Assembly: GCA_910587945.1 (NCBI GenBank)
Contig: CAJUNI010000027.1
Coordinates: 1-12,136, forward strand
Reading direction: 5' to 3'
Length of the DNA stretch: 12,136 nucleotides
DNA from: an uncultured Parvibacter sp.
GTDB lineage: Bacteria > Actinomycetota > Coriobacteriia > Coriobacteriales > Eggerthellaceae
Shown here one piece after another: positions 1 to 6,224 of this stretch. The notes under the pieces are model-generated. The model saw nothing but the letters and a program-made list of their open reading frames with translations, was not told where the DNA came from and searched no databases. The position numbers and the translations under genes were made by a program. The first letter of the stretch is position 1; the number at the start of each line of letters is the position of its first letter.

Positions 1-330
1 GAATTCCTCAGCACGCTTTGCTTTCTCAGCAGCCTTAGCCTCACGCTCTGCCTTCTTAGCGGCCTCACGCTCGGCAACCTGAGCAGCGCGCTCTGCCTTC
101 TTAGCAGCCTCACGCTCAGCAACCACATCTTTGGCGGAGCCAAAACGATCGGAGAAACGCTGGACGCGTCCACCGGTGTCGATCAGCTTTTGCTGACCGG
201 TATAGAACGGATGACAGGCGTTGCAGATGTCAACGCGCAGTTCGGGCTTCGTGGACTTGGTGGTGAAGGTGTTGCCACAGCTGCACTTCACAACACAGTC
301 CATGTACTCCGGATGAATTCCCTGCTTCAT
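1..330 (-). CDS. rpmE: 50S ribosomal protein bL31, zinc-binding form with long C-terminal tail (partial, 3' end outside window)
   Basis: bL31 sits at the central protuberance of the large ribosomal subunit and helps bridge the two subunits. The visible 110 residues begin MKQGIHPEYM and carry CSCGN (Cys16, Cys18) and CNACHPFYTG (Cys36, Cys39), so this is the zinc-bearing (C+) form, followed by GGRVQRFSDRF at 53-63. The usual protein ends near residue 70. Here the frame stays open to the window edge with a tail of Ala/Lys/Glu/Arg built from a 15-residue repeat, expected to be helical and basic. The ATG at 330 has AAGGAG about 7 nt upstream. The gene stands alone behind its own promoter and a hairpin leader. 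The core is certain; the tail length is unknown because the stop lies outside the window. Confidence 0.96.
   Translation of the reverse strand, partial: MKQGIHPEYMDCVVKCSCGNTFTTKSTKPELRVDICNACHPFYTGQQKLIDTGGRVQRFSDRFGSAKDVVAEREAAKKAERAAQVAEREAAKKAEREAKAAEKAKRAEEF
44..124 (-). repeat. 45-bp tandem repeat coding for the bL31 tail
   Basis: Two 36-bp blocks (44-79 and 89-124) differ at only two positions and are offset by exactly 45 bp, so each unit codes for 15 residues (pattern AEREAAKKAER plus four more). Both differences are synonymous. The repeat lies wholly inside the extended C-terminal tail of rpmE and may continue beyond the window start. Confidence 0.85.
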
Positions 331-405
331 AATGGTTCTCCTTGCTTCCTTGGTTTCCGACCAAGGGGATCAGCGCCTTGGTTTCCGACCAAGGCAGAAT
401 ACAGC
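331..405 (-). promoter_or_regulatory. rpmE 5' leader with two identical hairpins (candidate bL31 autogenous leader)
   Basis: On the minus strand the 19-nt sequence CCTTGGTCGGAAACCAAGG occurs twice (395-375 including one extra G-C pair, and 366-348), 28 bp apart. Each copy is a perfect 7-bp stem with a CGGAA loop. The downstream copy ends only about 5 nt before the Shine-Dalgarno AAGGAG (343-338). The 5' arm CCTTG is also complementary to CAAGG of the Shine-Dalgarno region, so an alternative, ribosome-blocking fold is possible. Leaders controlled by bL31 itself are known in several bacterial groups, and this is a candidate. The fold is seen; the regulation is inferred. Confidence 0.6.
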
Positions 406-411
406 CTTCAG

Positions 412-439
412 ATAATAACACCCTGCTTCTATATTGCAA
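412..439 (-). promoter_or_regulatory. rpmE promoter
   Basis: The minus strand shows TTGCAA (439-434), a 16-nt spacer, and TATTAT (417-412) preceded by TGT, an extended -10 form. Transcription would start near 405, giving a leader of about 75 nt that contains both hairpins. Confidence 0.55.
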
Positions 440-540
440 GATTCTTCCTCGTTAAACGGAATATTCACGCACTTCAAGCGCACGAGGAGCCTTCATGGTA
501 TCCCTTGTACGCTCGTCATTCCGTAATCGCCTAAACATAG

Positions 541-571
541 CAACCCTCCCGTCCATAGATCGGGAGGGTTG
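541..571 (-). terminator. Intrinsic terminator after the superoxide reductase gene
   Basis: A perfect 11-bp inverted repeat (CAACCCTCCCG / CGGGAGGGTTG) encloses a 9-nt loop, 39 nt after the stop of the superoxide reductase gene. On the minus strand it is followed by CTATGTTT, a weak U-tract. The stem also separates this gene from the rpmE promoter. Confidence 0.75.
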
Positions 572-609
572 TTCGATGCGCACACTAAACTCGAGGCCAG
601 GTAACTGCC

Positions 610-990
610 TTAGAGCTCCGTCACCCACAGGCCATGGAGATTGCAGTACTCATAAACCTTCAACGGCTCAATACCGTCGGCTACATAGAAGTCCGTAGCA
701 GGAGCTTCGCCAGCGTGGAGCGGATGAATCTCATAGCCCTTGTTCGTAACCAAGCAGATAAACTCAATCCAATGCTCTTCCAGCATCGGGTGATCCACTT
801 CGCCAATATTTACATGAATATGAGACTCTTCGCGGGTAACAAACGGTACGTGCTTTTCCGTAGCAGCATCTACCGTATCAGGCACGAGTTCTACCATCTT
901 TTCGCCGCAGCAAAACAGCGGCACGCCGGCATCATAAACCTTAACGGCAATATTGCCGCAGTGTTCACACTTGTAGAATTTAACATCCAT
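610..990 (-). CDS. dfx: Desulfoferrodoxin (2Fe superoxide reductase)
   Basis: Reduces superoxide to hydrogen peroxide in the cytoplasm without releasing oxygen, a defence typical of anaerobes, with electrons usually from rubredoxin. The 126 residues show both domains. The N-terminal rubredoxin-like centre I has Cys8, Cys11 and the pair Cys27-Cys28 (CEHCGN, FCCGEKM). The catalytic centre II has His47 in EKHVPF, His67 (DHPM), His73 (EEHW), and Cys116 and His119 in CNLHGLW, matching the (His)4-Cys iron site. Glu45-Lys46 before His47 is the conserved EK pair that assists the substrate. Length and residues fit an active class I enzyme. AGAGG lies about 8 nt before the ATG. It appears to be a single-gene unit with its own terminator and a long, hairpin-rich upstream region. 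Confidence 0.96.
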   Translation of the reverse strand: MDVKFYKCEHCGNIAVKVYDAGVPLFCCGEKMVELVPDTVDAATEKHVPFVTREESHIHVNIGEVDHPMLEEHWIEFICLVTNKGYEIHPLHAGEAPATDFYVADGIEPLKVYEYCNLHGLWVTEL

Positions 991-999
991 GACCGAACC

Positions 1000-1183
1000 T
1001 CTTTCTTGTCAACAATGCATGGTGTATAACCACTCTCAATTACTGAGAGAAGCTTCCTTGAAAATTCTAAAGAGCCACCCTCGATTCAGCGGCTTCCATT
1101 GAGGCGCTGTGAGCCCTTTGTTACCTTACATCCACAGCCCTCAGGTTTCACCCTGACGCTGGCCTTAAACAATCCAACACCCG
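1000..1183 (-). promoter_or_regulatory. Structured region upstream of superoxide reductase (candidate leader RNA or operator)
   Basis: The 193 nt between lgt and the superoxide reductase gene hold no gene. On the minus strand one hairpin (1161-1135) pairs CAGC and TCAGG with CCTGA and GCTG around a GTGAAA loop. A second stem pairs GCTGTG (1138-1133) with CACAGC (1111-1106). The two share nucleotides and exclude each other. Nearer the gene, CTCTCA-gtaat-TGAGAG (1049-1033) is a perfect 6-bp inverted repeat 3 nt upstream of TTATAC (1029-1024), a possible -10 box, so it could be a repressor site. I recognise no known riboswitch consensus and no clear terminator for lgt. Confidence 0.35.
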
Positions 1184-2197
1184 TCACTTTTGAACGTCTT
1201 TGCCATGAGGAGAAGACTCCGAGGATTCCTTCGAAGAAGGCTCTGAAGTTACATTATCAGGAGAGTCTGCAGAACCCTTTGAAGGAGGAACCGTAGTATC
1301 AATGGGAGAAGGCGCCGAGGCATCCACCGGAGAAGATCCCGTCGGCGAAACAATCAACGAACCGGAGCTCATCACAGGCAAACCCTGTTGAGGCTTATGA
1401 GCCACCACACTATAGATTAAGGCTGCAACGCCAGCCAAGAAGAAGGGTACCGAGAGCAATTGGCCCATGGTAAGCCAATCTCCCCAGAGGTAACCCAGTT
1501 GCGCATCCGGCTGCCGCACAAACTCAATGAGAAAGCGAAATACCCCGTAGAGCACTAAGAATGTGCCAGCAAACGTACCGCGCGGCCGAGGAGGCACCTT
1601 TCGAGAAAGCGCATATAGTACACAGAAAAGCACCAAACCTTCAAGCACTGCCTCATAGAGCTGAGAGGGATGCCGGGGCATGAGCCCTGCAGCACCACCA
1701 AAAATAACTCCCCAGGGACCGTCGGTCGGGGCACCCCACAATTCACCATTAATGAAGTTTGCACAGCGACCGAAAAACAAACCCAGCGGAGCTCCAATAC
1801 ATCCCAGATCCACCAAGGTCAAATAGGGTATATGGGTAATCTTGGCCGCCACAATACCACCAAGAAGTGCCCCAACGAAACCGCCGTGGAAACTCATACC
1901 CCCTTGGTTAAAGGCCAAGATCTCTAACGGATGAGCAAGATAATAGCCATCGCCGTAGAACAACACATAACCCAAACGAGCACCAAAAATAATGCCGAGG
2001 ACGCCACAAAGCATGATGGTCACTAAGGCATCGGCATTAAAGGAAAGTTTCCAGCGTTTCGCTACACGCGTAATAATGATGGCGGCCAAAACAAACCCCA
2101 CCACATAGGCAATGCCATACCACCGGATCTGAAAGGGACCGAGCGTGAGAGCCACTGGGTCAATGGCCTGATATATATCGTTAAGCAATAGGTTCAC
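1184..2197 (-). CDS. lgt: Prolipoprotein diacylglyceryl transferase Lgt with Ser/Pro-rich C-terminal tail
   Basis: Moves a diacylglyceryl group from phosphatidylglycerol to the lipobox cysteine of prelipoproteins, the first step of lipoprotein maturation, in the cytoplasmic membrane. The 337 residues have about seven hydrophobic segments up to residue 266. Family motifs are visible: QGGMSFHGGF (98-107, with His104), the Lgt signature GRCANFINGELWG (143-155, Arg144, Asn147), RHPSQLYEA (175-183) and RQPDAQLG (228-235). Residues 270-337 form a low-complexity Ser/Pro/Asp/Glu/Lys tail that enteric Lgt lacks but that is common in actinobacterial forms. The start is GTG at 2197, overlapping the stop of the upstream zinc-ribbon gene as GTGA, so translation is probably coupled. 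Confidence 0.96.
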   Translation of the reverse strand: MNLLLNDIYQAIDPVALTLGPFQIRWYGIAYVVGFVLAAIIITRVAKRWKLSFNADALVTIMLCGVLGIIFGARLGYVLFYGDGYYLAHPLEILAFNQGGMSFHGGFVGALLGGIVAAKITHIPYLTLVDLGCIGAPLGLFFGRCANFINGELWGAPTDGPWGVIFGGAAGLMPRHPSQLYEAVLEGLVLFCVLYALSRKVPPRPRGTFAGTFLVLYGVFRFLIEFVRQPDAQLGYLWGDWLTMGQLLSVPFFLAGVAALIYSVVAHKPQQGLPVMSSGSLIVSPTGSSPVDASAPSPIDTTVPPSKGSADSPDNVTSEPSSKESSESSPHGKDVQK

Positions 2198-2418
2198 TCC
2201 CCCATGCCGGCGCCAATTTCTATGGCAGCAAAACGGATTTCTTCCTTAAGCGCTCGAGGAATCCCGTGAAGAGCAGTCACCTTTGATTGACAGTGAGGGC
2301 AAGTCAAGGTGAATAAGGCAAGGTCATGGCGCAAAACCATGAGTGAGTCATAGTCAAGAAATGAGAGAGTGGCGTCTTGGCATCCAGGACAGCGCAATTC
2401 ATCTTCCATGGTGCTCAT
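2194..2418 (-). CDS. Small zinc-ribbon protein of unknown function
   Basis: A 74-residue protein with CPGC (Cys10-Cys13) and CPHC (Cys40-Cys43), the two knuckles of a rubredoxin-like zinc ribbon, then a short helical tail. No signal peptide or membrane segment is seen, so it is likely cytosolic. No specific family is recognised. GAGGG lies only 3-4 nt before the first ATG (2418); a second in-frame ATG (2409) lies about 12 nt after it, so the exact start is uncertain by three residues. Its stop overlaps the lgt start (GTGA), so the two genes are co-transcribed and probably translationally coupled. Whether it has any role in lipoprotein processing cannot be told; the pairing may be for expression only. 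Confidence 0.8.
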   Translation of the reverse strand: MSTMEDELRCPGCQDATLSFLDYDSLMVLRHDLALFTLTCPHCQSKVTALHGIPRALKEEIRFAAIEIGAGMGE

Positions 2419-2460
2419 CTCCCTCTTCTCTCGCCGCCAACCTGTAACCGCTTTCTTTGG

Positions 2461-2469
2461 ATTCTAGCA
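2461..2469 (-). promoter_or_regulatory. Candidate promoter of the zinc ribbon-lgt pair
   Basis: The minus strand reads TGCTAGAAT, a good extended -10 box, about 43 nt before the zinc-ribbon start. No good -35 is present at the usual distance, as can be tolerated with extended -10 promoters. Confidence 0.45.
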
Positions 2470-2507
2470 GAACAAAAGAACAGGAGTTTCCAAACCGCGA
2501 GGGCTTC

Positions 2508-2795
2508 TTAGAGAATAAAGCGGCTCGGATTTCCCTTACGCTGAAGTTGACTCTCTTCCGTCACCACCGGTCCATTCCTAAGGAAATTCTCGCAGAAGCG
2601 ACAGATTTCTTTGACGGCCGCTTCGTAATCCCGCTCGGGGTTGAGCAAGAGATCAAAGTCTGTGGCCACCACATGAGTGGATCGATAGCAAGCAGCAAAA
2701 TGACAATCCGCAGGACAAGGCTCTCCCGGCGTATTATGCGGACAACGACCTCTCATCTCGTCGTCACACCCGCGCCGCTCCCAACATTTCTCCAC
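2508..2795 (-). CDS. Eight-cysteine small protein, possible metal or Fe-S binder, unknown function
   Basis: A 95-residue protein starting at GTG (2795) with AAGGA about 7 nt upstream. It has eight cysteines at 4, 10, 18, 27, 31, 36, 65 and 68. The first six lie in a compact block (CWERRGC, CPHNTPGEPCPADCHFAAC) and the last two form CRFC inside a predicted helix. The CWE...C...CPA pattern resembles the short Cys-Trp modules attached to some bacterial sensory proteins, but here it stands alone. No signal peptide or membrane segment is seen, so disulphides are unlikely and a metal site is more plausible. It lies between a NifU-like scaffold gene with its own terminator and the zinc ribbon-lgt pair. 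The start is well supported; the function is not recognised. Confidence 0.75.
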   Translation of the reverse strand: MEKCWERRGCDDEMRGRCPHNTPGEPCPADCHFAACYRSTHVVATDFDLLLNPERDYEAAVKEICRFCENFLRNGPVVTEESQLQRKGNPSRFIL

Positions 2796-2813
2796 GTTTT
2801 ATTCCTTCCAACA

Positions 2814-2841
2814 AAGAGGGCGACGCAATGGTCGCCCTCTT
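2814..2841 (-). terminator. Intrinsic terminator after the NifU-like gene
   Basis: A perfect 11-bp stem (AAGAGGGCGAC / GTCGCCCTCTT) with a 6-nt loop lies 24 nt after the stop of the NifU-like gene. On the minus strand the 3' arm runs into CTCTTTGTT, a short U-rich tail. The Cys-rich gene begins 19 nt further on, so it needs read-through or its own promoter. Confidence 0.8.
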
Positions 2842-2864
2842 CTACCGTGCCTCGAAGGTAGTTC

Positions 2865-3098
2865 TTACAGGTCTGCCGGAACTACGCGCGTAACACCGGG
2901 CACACGCTCTTTCAGAATGCGCTCAACACCGTTAGCTAAGGTCATCTGAGACATGGGGCAGCCCTTGCAAGCACCCTGAAGCTCAACGGTAACTACGCCA
3001 TCTTCGTCCACAGACACTAATTTAACATCGCCACCGTCAGCCTGAAGGCTCGGACGGATCAATTCAAGCACTGCTGCGACATCGGATTCTGCAACCAT
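2865..3098 (-). CDS. NifU-like C-terminal-domain protein (Fe-S cluster scaffold or carrier)
   Basis: A 77-residue single-domain protein of the NifU C-terminal/NfuA type. It binds a [4Fe-4S] cluster between two monomers through the CxxC in CKGCPMSQMTL (Cys44, Cys47) and passes it to apo-enzymes. The opening LELIRPSLQADGGDVKLV is the usual family start. ATG at 3098 is chosen because AAAGGA lies 7 nt upstream and the homology begins there; the frame continues 31 codons further upstream but those residues look like leader sequence. The gene begins 100 nt after the LCP gene and ends in a terminator; a TATTAT element near 3154-3159 could be its own -10 box, without a clear -35. Confidence 0.93.
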   Translation of the reverse strand: MVAESDVAAVLELIRPSLQADGGDVKLVSVDEDGVVTVELQGACKGCPMSQMTLANGVERILKERVPGVTRVVPADL

Positions 3099-3197
3099 AG
3101 TGGTTCCTTTCTCGAAACATAAGGGGGCTATAAAGCCGTTTAAGTACCGGTCGATAATACCACAGGGGAAGCGACCCCCACCCTGATTCACAAAATG

Positions 3198-4712
3198 TCA
3201 GGAGGCCGGCATCCAGTCTTTGCCCACTACCACCAATACATCCCCCGTGAAGGTATAGAAATCGCCACCATTTACCACACGCCCCAACGCCATATCGCTC
3301 ACGATGGCTCGGGCGGCTGGCTCAAAGGCTTGATCTTTATAGATGACGAGGGTCTCATTGTAGACTCCCGCATTTTCTGCGTTGCCGACATCACCCACCA
3401 AATACCCGGCATTTTGCAGGCGCTCTGCCATCTTCGCTGCCGCGCCATTTATACCACCGCCGTTTTGCACTTCTACGGTGACGGTGCTTCGATCCAGATT
3501 GATAACATCTTCGGTGCGCGTCTCGGGCGGATTACCGGCAGCGAGGTTTCCCATCATGATCGACCACAGGGTCTCGTCAGCATCAAAATAGGGGCCATCC
3601 TCATCACTCAAGAGCGCACCTGGTACCACGGCACTATAGACCGTGCATTCACCAAGGGGGCGCAAGGCATCCCCTAAGGCCATGAGTTCAGTGGTGGTCC
3701 AGTTAGTCTCTACGTAATGGGCCAGTTCTGGTAAGAACGTGGCAAAGTCTGTGCTCGAGGTAGTCAGCGCAGAAGAGGCGAAAGCCAAACTAAAGGCAAT
3801 GCGATTTGCTGCTTGACGCTGGGTTACAGCAGAGAAATTTTTTGCTCGCAAAAGAGTAAGGGAATCTTGAGCATCAAGAGTTTGCCGACCTGGCGCAATG
3901 TAGCGATGAGAAGCGGTCGGGTCATCGACCTCTTCGGTTACATCAATGGTGACCCCACCGACGGCATCCACTAAAGACTCAATGCCCGCAGCATCGGTAC
4001 AGGCAAACCGAGTGATATCCACCGATGCAAACTCACTGACCGCAGTAATAAGTGCCGCGTCACCCCCCAATGCCCGGGCTTCATAGAGTCGGTGGGTTTG
4101 ACCATCATCGAGAGTCACTTGAAGGGATGACGGTATGGCTACCAATGAGAGCACTTTTTGGCCGGGGTCGATCCGTACCAATAGGTAGGCATCCCCTGCA
4201 GGGTCATCGGGTTTTTGAGCAGTTCCGAGCTCCGCAACCGCAAGCAAATATTCCGGCTGTCCCTCGCCTGCCACGGCGAGAGCCTCCGACGCATTGGAAT
4301 CAGAAAGCGACAGTCGCGCATTGGCCGAAAGGAAGTAGGTGCCAATACCCACGCCGATGGCCACTACAACCACGACCAGGGCAACAACCAGTGCGGTCAG
4401 ACGAAACCGCCGCCGCTTCTTTCGCTGTAGTTCTTCTACATAGCCAGCGCGAGAGGTTCGCCGCGCATAGGCTTGATTGCTCTCGGCCGAATGACTCCGA
4501 GGTGCCACTTGATCGACATAGCCTCGACTCGCGCGTCGCTGACGACGACCATCAGAGAATTCGAGGGAAGCGGCATCGGTGCTTCGCGATCGGCTATGGG
4601 CGCCCCGGCGGGTACTCCCCCGCTGAACATGGGTTCCGATGGTAGAAGAATCCATGGAGCGAACCTGCTTAGGCGTTTGCGCTGCACGAAACCCCTTCTT
4701 GCGACCCACCAT
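3198..4712 (-). CDS. LytR-CpsA-Psr (LCP) family envelope protein with LytR_C domain; active-site motifs degenerate
   Basis: LCP enzymes attach teichoic acids, capsules or arabinogalactan-like polymers to peptidoglycan outside the membrane. This 504-residue protein has a long basic Ser/Arg-rich cytoplasmic region (1-104), one membrane span (about 105-128, rich in Val), an LCP-like domain (about 155-312) and a LytR_C domain (about 409-500, with VEVQNGGGINGAA). The LCP fold is supported by LLVRIDPGQKVLSLVAIP (177-194), GGVTIDV (252-258), APGRQTLDAQDSLTLLR (273-289) and RQ (299-300). However, the usual IPRD reads IPSS (193-196), the KINxAY region reads HRLYEARA, and the R-x-R and DFxRxxRQ signatures are incomplete. 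It may be inactive, regulatory, or a divergent enzyme. It starts 6 nt after murA, so it is in the same operon. Confidence 0.88.
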   Translation of the reverse strand: MVGRKKGFRAAQTPKQVRSMDSSTIGTHVQRGSTRRGAHSRSRSTDAASLEFSDGRRQRRASRGYVDQVAPRSHSAESNQAYARRTSRAGYVEELQRKKRRRFRLTALVVALVVVVVAIGVGIGTYFLSANARLSLSDSNASEALAVAGEGQPEYLLAVAELGTAQKPDDPAGDAYLLVRIDPGQKVLSLVAIPSSLQVTLDDGQTHRLYEARALGGDAALITAVSEFASVDITRFACTDAAGIESLVDAVGGVTIDVTEEVDDPTASHRYIAPGRQTLDAQDSLTLLRAKNFSAVTQRQAANRIAFSLAFASSALTTSSTDFATFLPELAHYVETNWTTTELMALGDALRPLGECTVYSAVVPGALLSDEDGPYFDADETLWSIMMGNLAAGNPPETRTEDVINLDRSTVTVEVQNGGGINGAAAKMAERLQNAGYLVGDVGNAENAGVYNETLVIYKDQAFEPAARAIVSDMALGRVVNGGDFYTFTGDVLVVVGKDWMPAS

Positions 4713-4718
4713 AAAACC

Positions 4719-6008
4719 TTACGCCCTTCCGTCACTATCGTCAGCCGGACAACGCCTAATATCAGCGCCCAAACTACGGAGTTTGCCTACGTAGTCTTCG
4801 TAGCCTCGATCGATGTGTTCAACGCCGTAGATTTTCGTTTCCCCTTCGGCCACAATGCCCGCCAATACCAAGGCGCCACCAGCCCGCAAATCCGTGGAGG
4901 ATACCGGAGCGCCTTGTAACTCCGGAACACCACGTACGATGGCGTGGTGGTCTTCAATTTGAATATCAGCGCCCATGCGCACCAGCTCAGCAGCGAACAT
5001 AAAGCGGTTCTCAAACACGTTCTCAGTGATGATAGAAGTACCTTCTGCACAGGCGGCCAACAGCATAAACTGCGCCTGAAGATCCGTGGGGAAACCCGGA
5101 TGAGGCAGGGTTTGGATATCGGTGGGACACAACGGCTCCTCTCGAGAAACACGAATCCAATCATCGCCACACTCAAGAGAACAACCCATAGCCTGAAGCT
5201 TCATAAGCGCCATGTGCAAAAATGCGGGGTTAATACCCGTAACCGTGAGCGGTCCCCCTGTCAGAGCGCCTCCCACCAAGAAGGTACCAGCCTCAATGCG
5301 GTCACCCACCGTCGCATGGTCGCAGGGATGAAGAGACTCGAGCGGCACACCCTGGATCTCAATAATGGAACTTCCTGCCCCGGATACCTTCGCGCCCATC
5401 TCATTGAGCATAGAGGCAAGGTCTTCAATCTCTGGCTCTCGGGCAGCATTCTCAATGACCGTTGTGCCTTCGGCCACCACTGAGGCCATGAGCAGATTTT
5501 CGGTAGCACCCACGCTCGGAAAGTCCAGGGTTACGTGAGCCCCATGAAGCCCTTCCGGGGTGGTGGCATGGAGAATGCCGTGCTCGACGGCAAAATGAAC
5601 GCCCAAGGACTCGAGCCCAAGCAGGTGCATATCGATTTTGCGGGCGCCAATCTGACACCCGCCCGGCATAGCCACCAACGCTTCGCCAAAGCGACCAATG
5701 AGCGGCCCTAAAACCGAAATACTCGCGCGCATTTTCGAGACCAATTCATAGGGAGTCTCAAAGGCATTCACCGGTGCCGTATCAATGGTCATGGAATGAC
5801 CATCGCGCGTAACCCGAGCACCCAACCGCTCTAATACGCTGGTCATTAGCGAAATATCAGAAATGAGCGGGACATTTCGCAACGTGGTGCACCCTTGGCC
5901 TAAAAGCGAAGCAGCCATTAATTTCAGCGCTGAATTCTTAGCACCAGATACCCGAACTTCACCTTCAAGATGGTGGTTGCCATGAACCACAATCATTTCA
6001 CGAACCAT
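4719..6008 (-). CDS. murA: UDP-N-acetylglucosamine 1-carboxyvinyltransferase MurA
   Basis: Transfers enolpyruvate from PEP to UDP-GlcNAc, the first committed step of peptidoglycan synthesis, in the cytosol. The 429-residue length is normal. Visible active-site residues are Lys25-Asn26 (SGAKNSALKL), Arg94 (MRASISVLGPL), the catalytic Cys118 in MPGGCQIGARKIDMHL (the cysteine form is the fosfomycin-sensitive type), Asp309 in PGFPTDLQAQ and Arg401 in HIDRGYEDY. The ATG at 6008 has GGGAG about 6 nt upstream; the alternative ATG four codons later is less well placed. The LCP gene follows after 6 nt, linking precursor synthesis with envelope polymer attachment. No strong promoter is seen in the gap to tsf; a TGTTATACC element directly after the tsf terminator is possible. 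Confidence 0.97.
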   Translation of the reverse strand: MVREMIVVHGNHHLEGEVRVSGAKNSALKLMAASLLGQGCTTLRNVPLISDISLMTSVLERLGARVTRDGHSMTIDTAPVNAFETPYELVSKMRASISVLGPLIGRFGEALVAMPGGCQIGARKIDMHLLGLESLGVHFAVEHGILHATTPEGLHGAHVTLDFPSVGATENLLMASVVAEGTTVIENAAREPEIEDLASMLNEMGAKVSGAGSSIIEIQGVPLESLHPCDHATVGDRIEAGTFLVGGALTGGPLTVTGINPAFLHMALMKLQAMGCSLECGDDWIRVSREEPLCPTDIQTLPHPGFPTDLQAQFMLLAACAEGTSIITENVFENRFMFAAELVRMGADIQIEDHHAIVRGVPELQGAPVSSTDLRAGGALVLAGIVAEGETKIYGVEHIDRGYEDYVGKLRSLGADIRRCPADDSDGRA

Positions 6009-6106
6009 GAATATCTCCCGGAACTCGCGTTACTTGCACAGAAAAGAAGTACCAGTTTTACTGCGTTCCTTCTCTGTACTCTTTAGTTTCTCATGGTATA
6101 ACACAG

Positions 6107-6156
6107 CGACGCCCTCCGTCTGAACCGTCACGAAGACAGCAGATTGGAGGGCGTCG
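6107..6156 (-). terminator. Long-stem terminator-like hairpin after tsf
   Basis: A perfect 11-bp GC-rich inverted repeat (CGACGCCCTCC / GGAGGGCGTCG) encloses 28 nt that can form a small inner GTCT/AGAC stem. It lies about 70 nt after the tsf stop. On the minus strand it is followed by CTGTGTTATACC rather than a clean U-run, so termination may be partial or assisted. Confidence 0.6.
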
Positions 6157-6224
6157 GTAGTGCGTAGTTACGCTAAAGAACGCCGAGCGTTGAAGTCTGA
6201 AGACTCACAACGGCTTTCGTTCAA

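Noticed and set aside
634..1029. 131-residue plus-strand frame opposite the superoxide reductase gene
   Set aside because: Antisense to a gene with all metal ligands conserved; no domain seen.
991..1183. tRNA or known riboswitch before superoxide reductase
   Set aside because: No T-loop consensus, cloverleaf, or known TPP, cobalamin, FMN or SAM consensus could be matched by eye; kept only as an unassigned structured region.
2457..2861. 134-residue plus-strand frame
   Set aside because: Runs opposite the Cys-rich gene and across the NifU-like terminator hairpin; no motif or ribosome site.
3099..3191. 31-residue extension of the NifU-like protein
   Set aside because: AAAGGA precedes the internal ATG at 3098, where family similarity begins; the extension has no similarity seen and covers a likely promoter.
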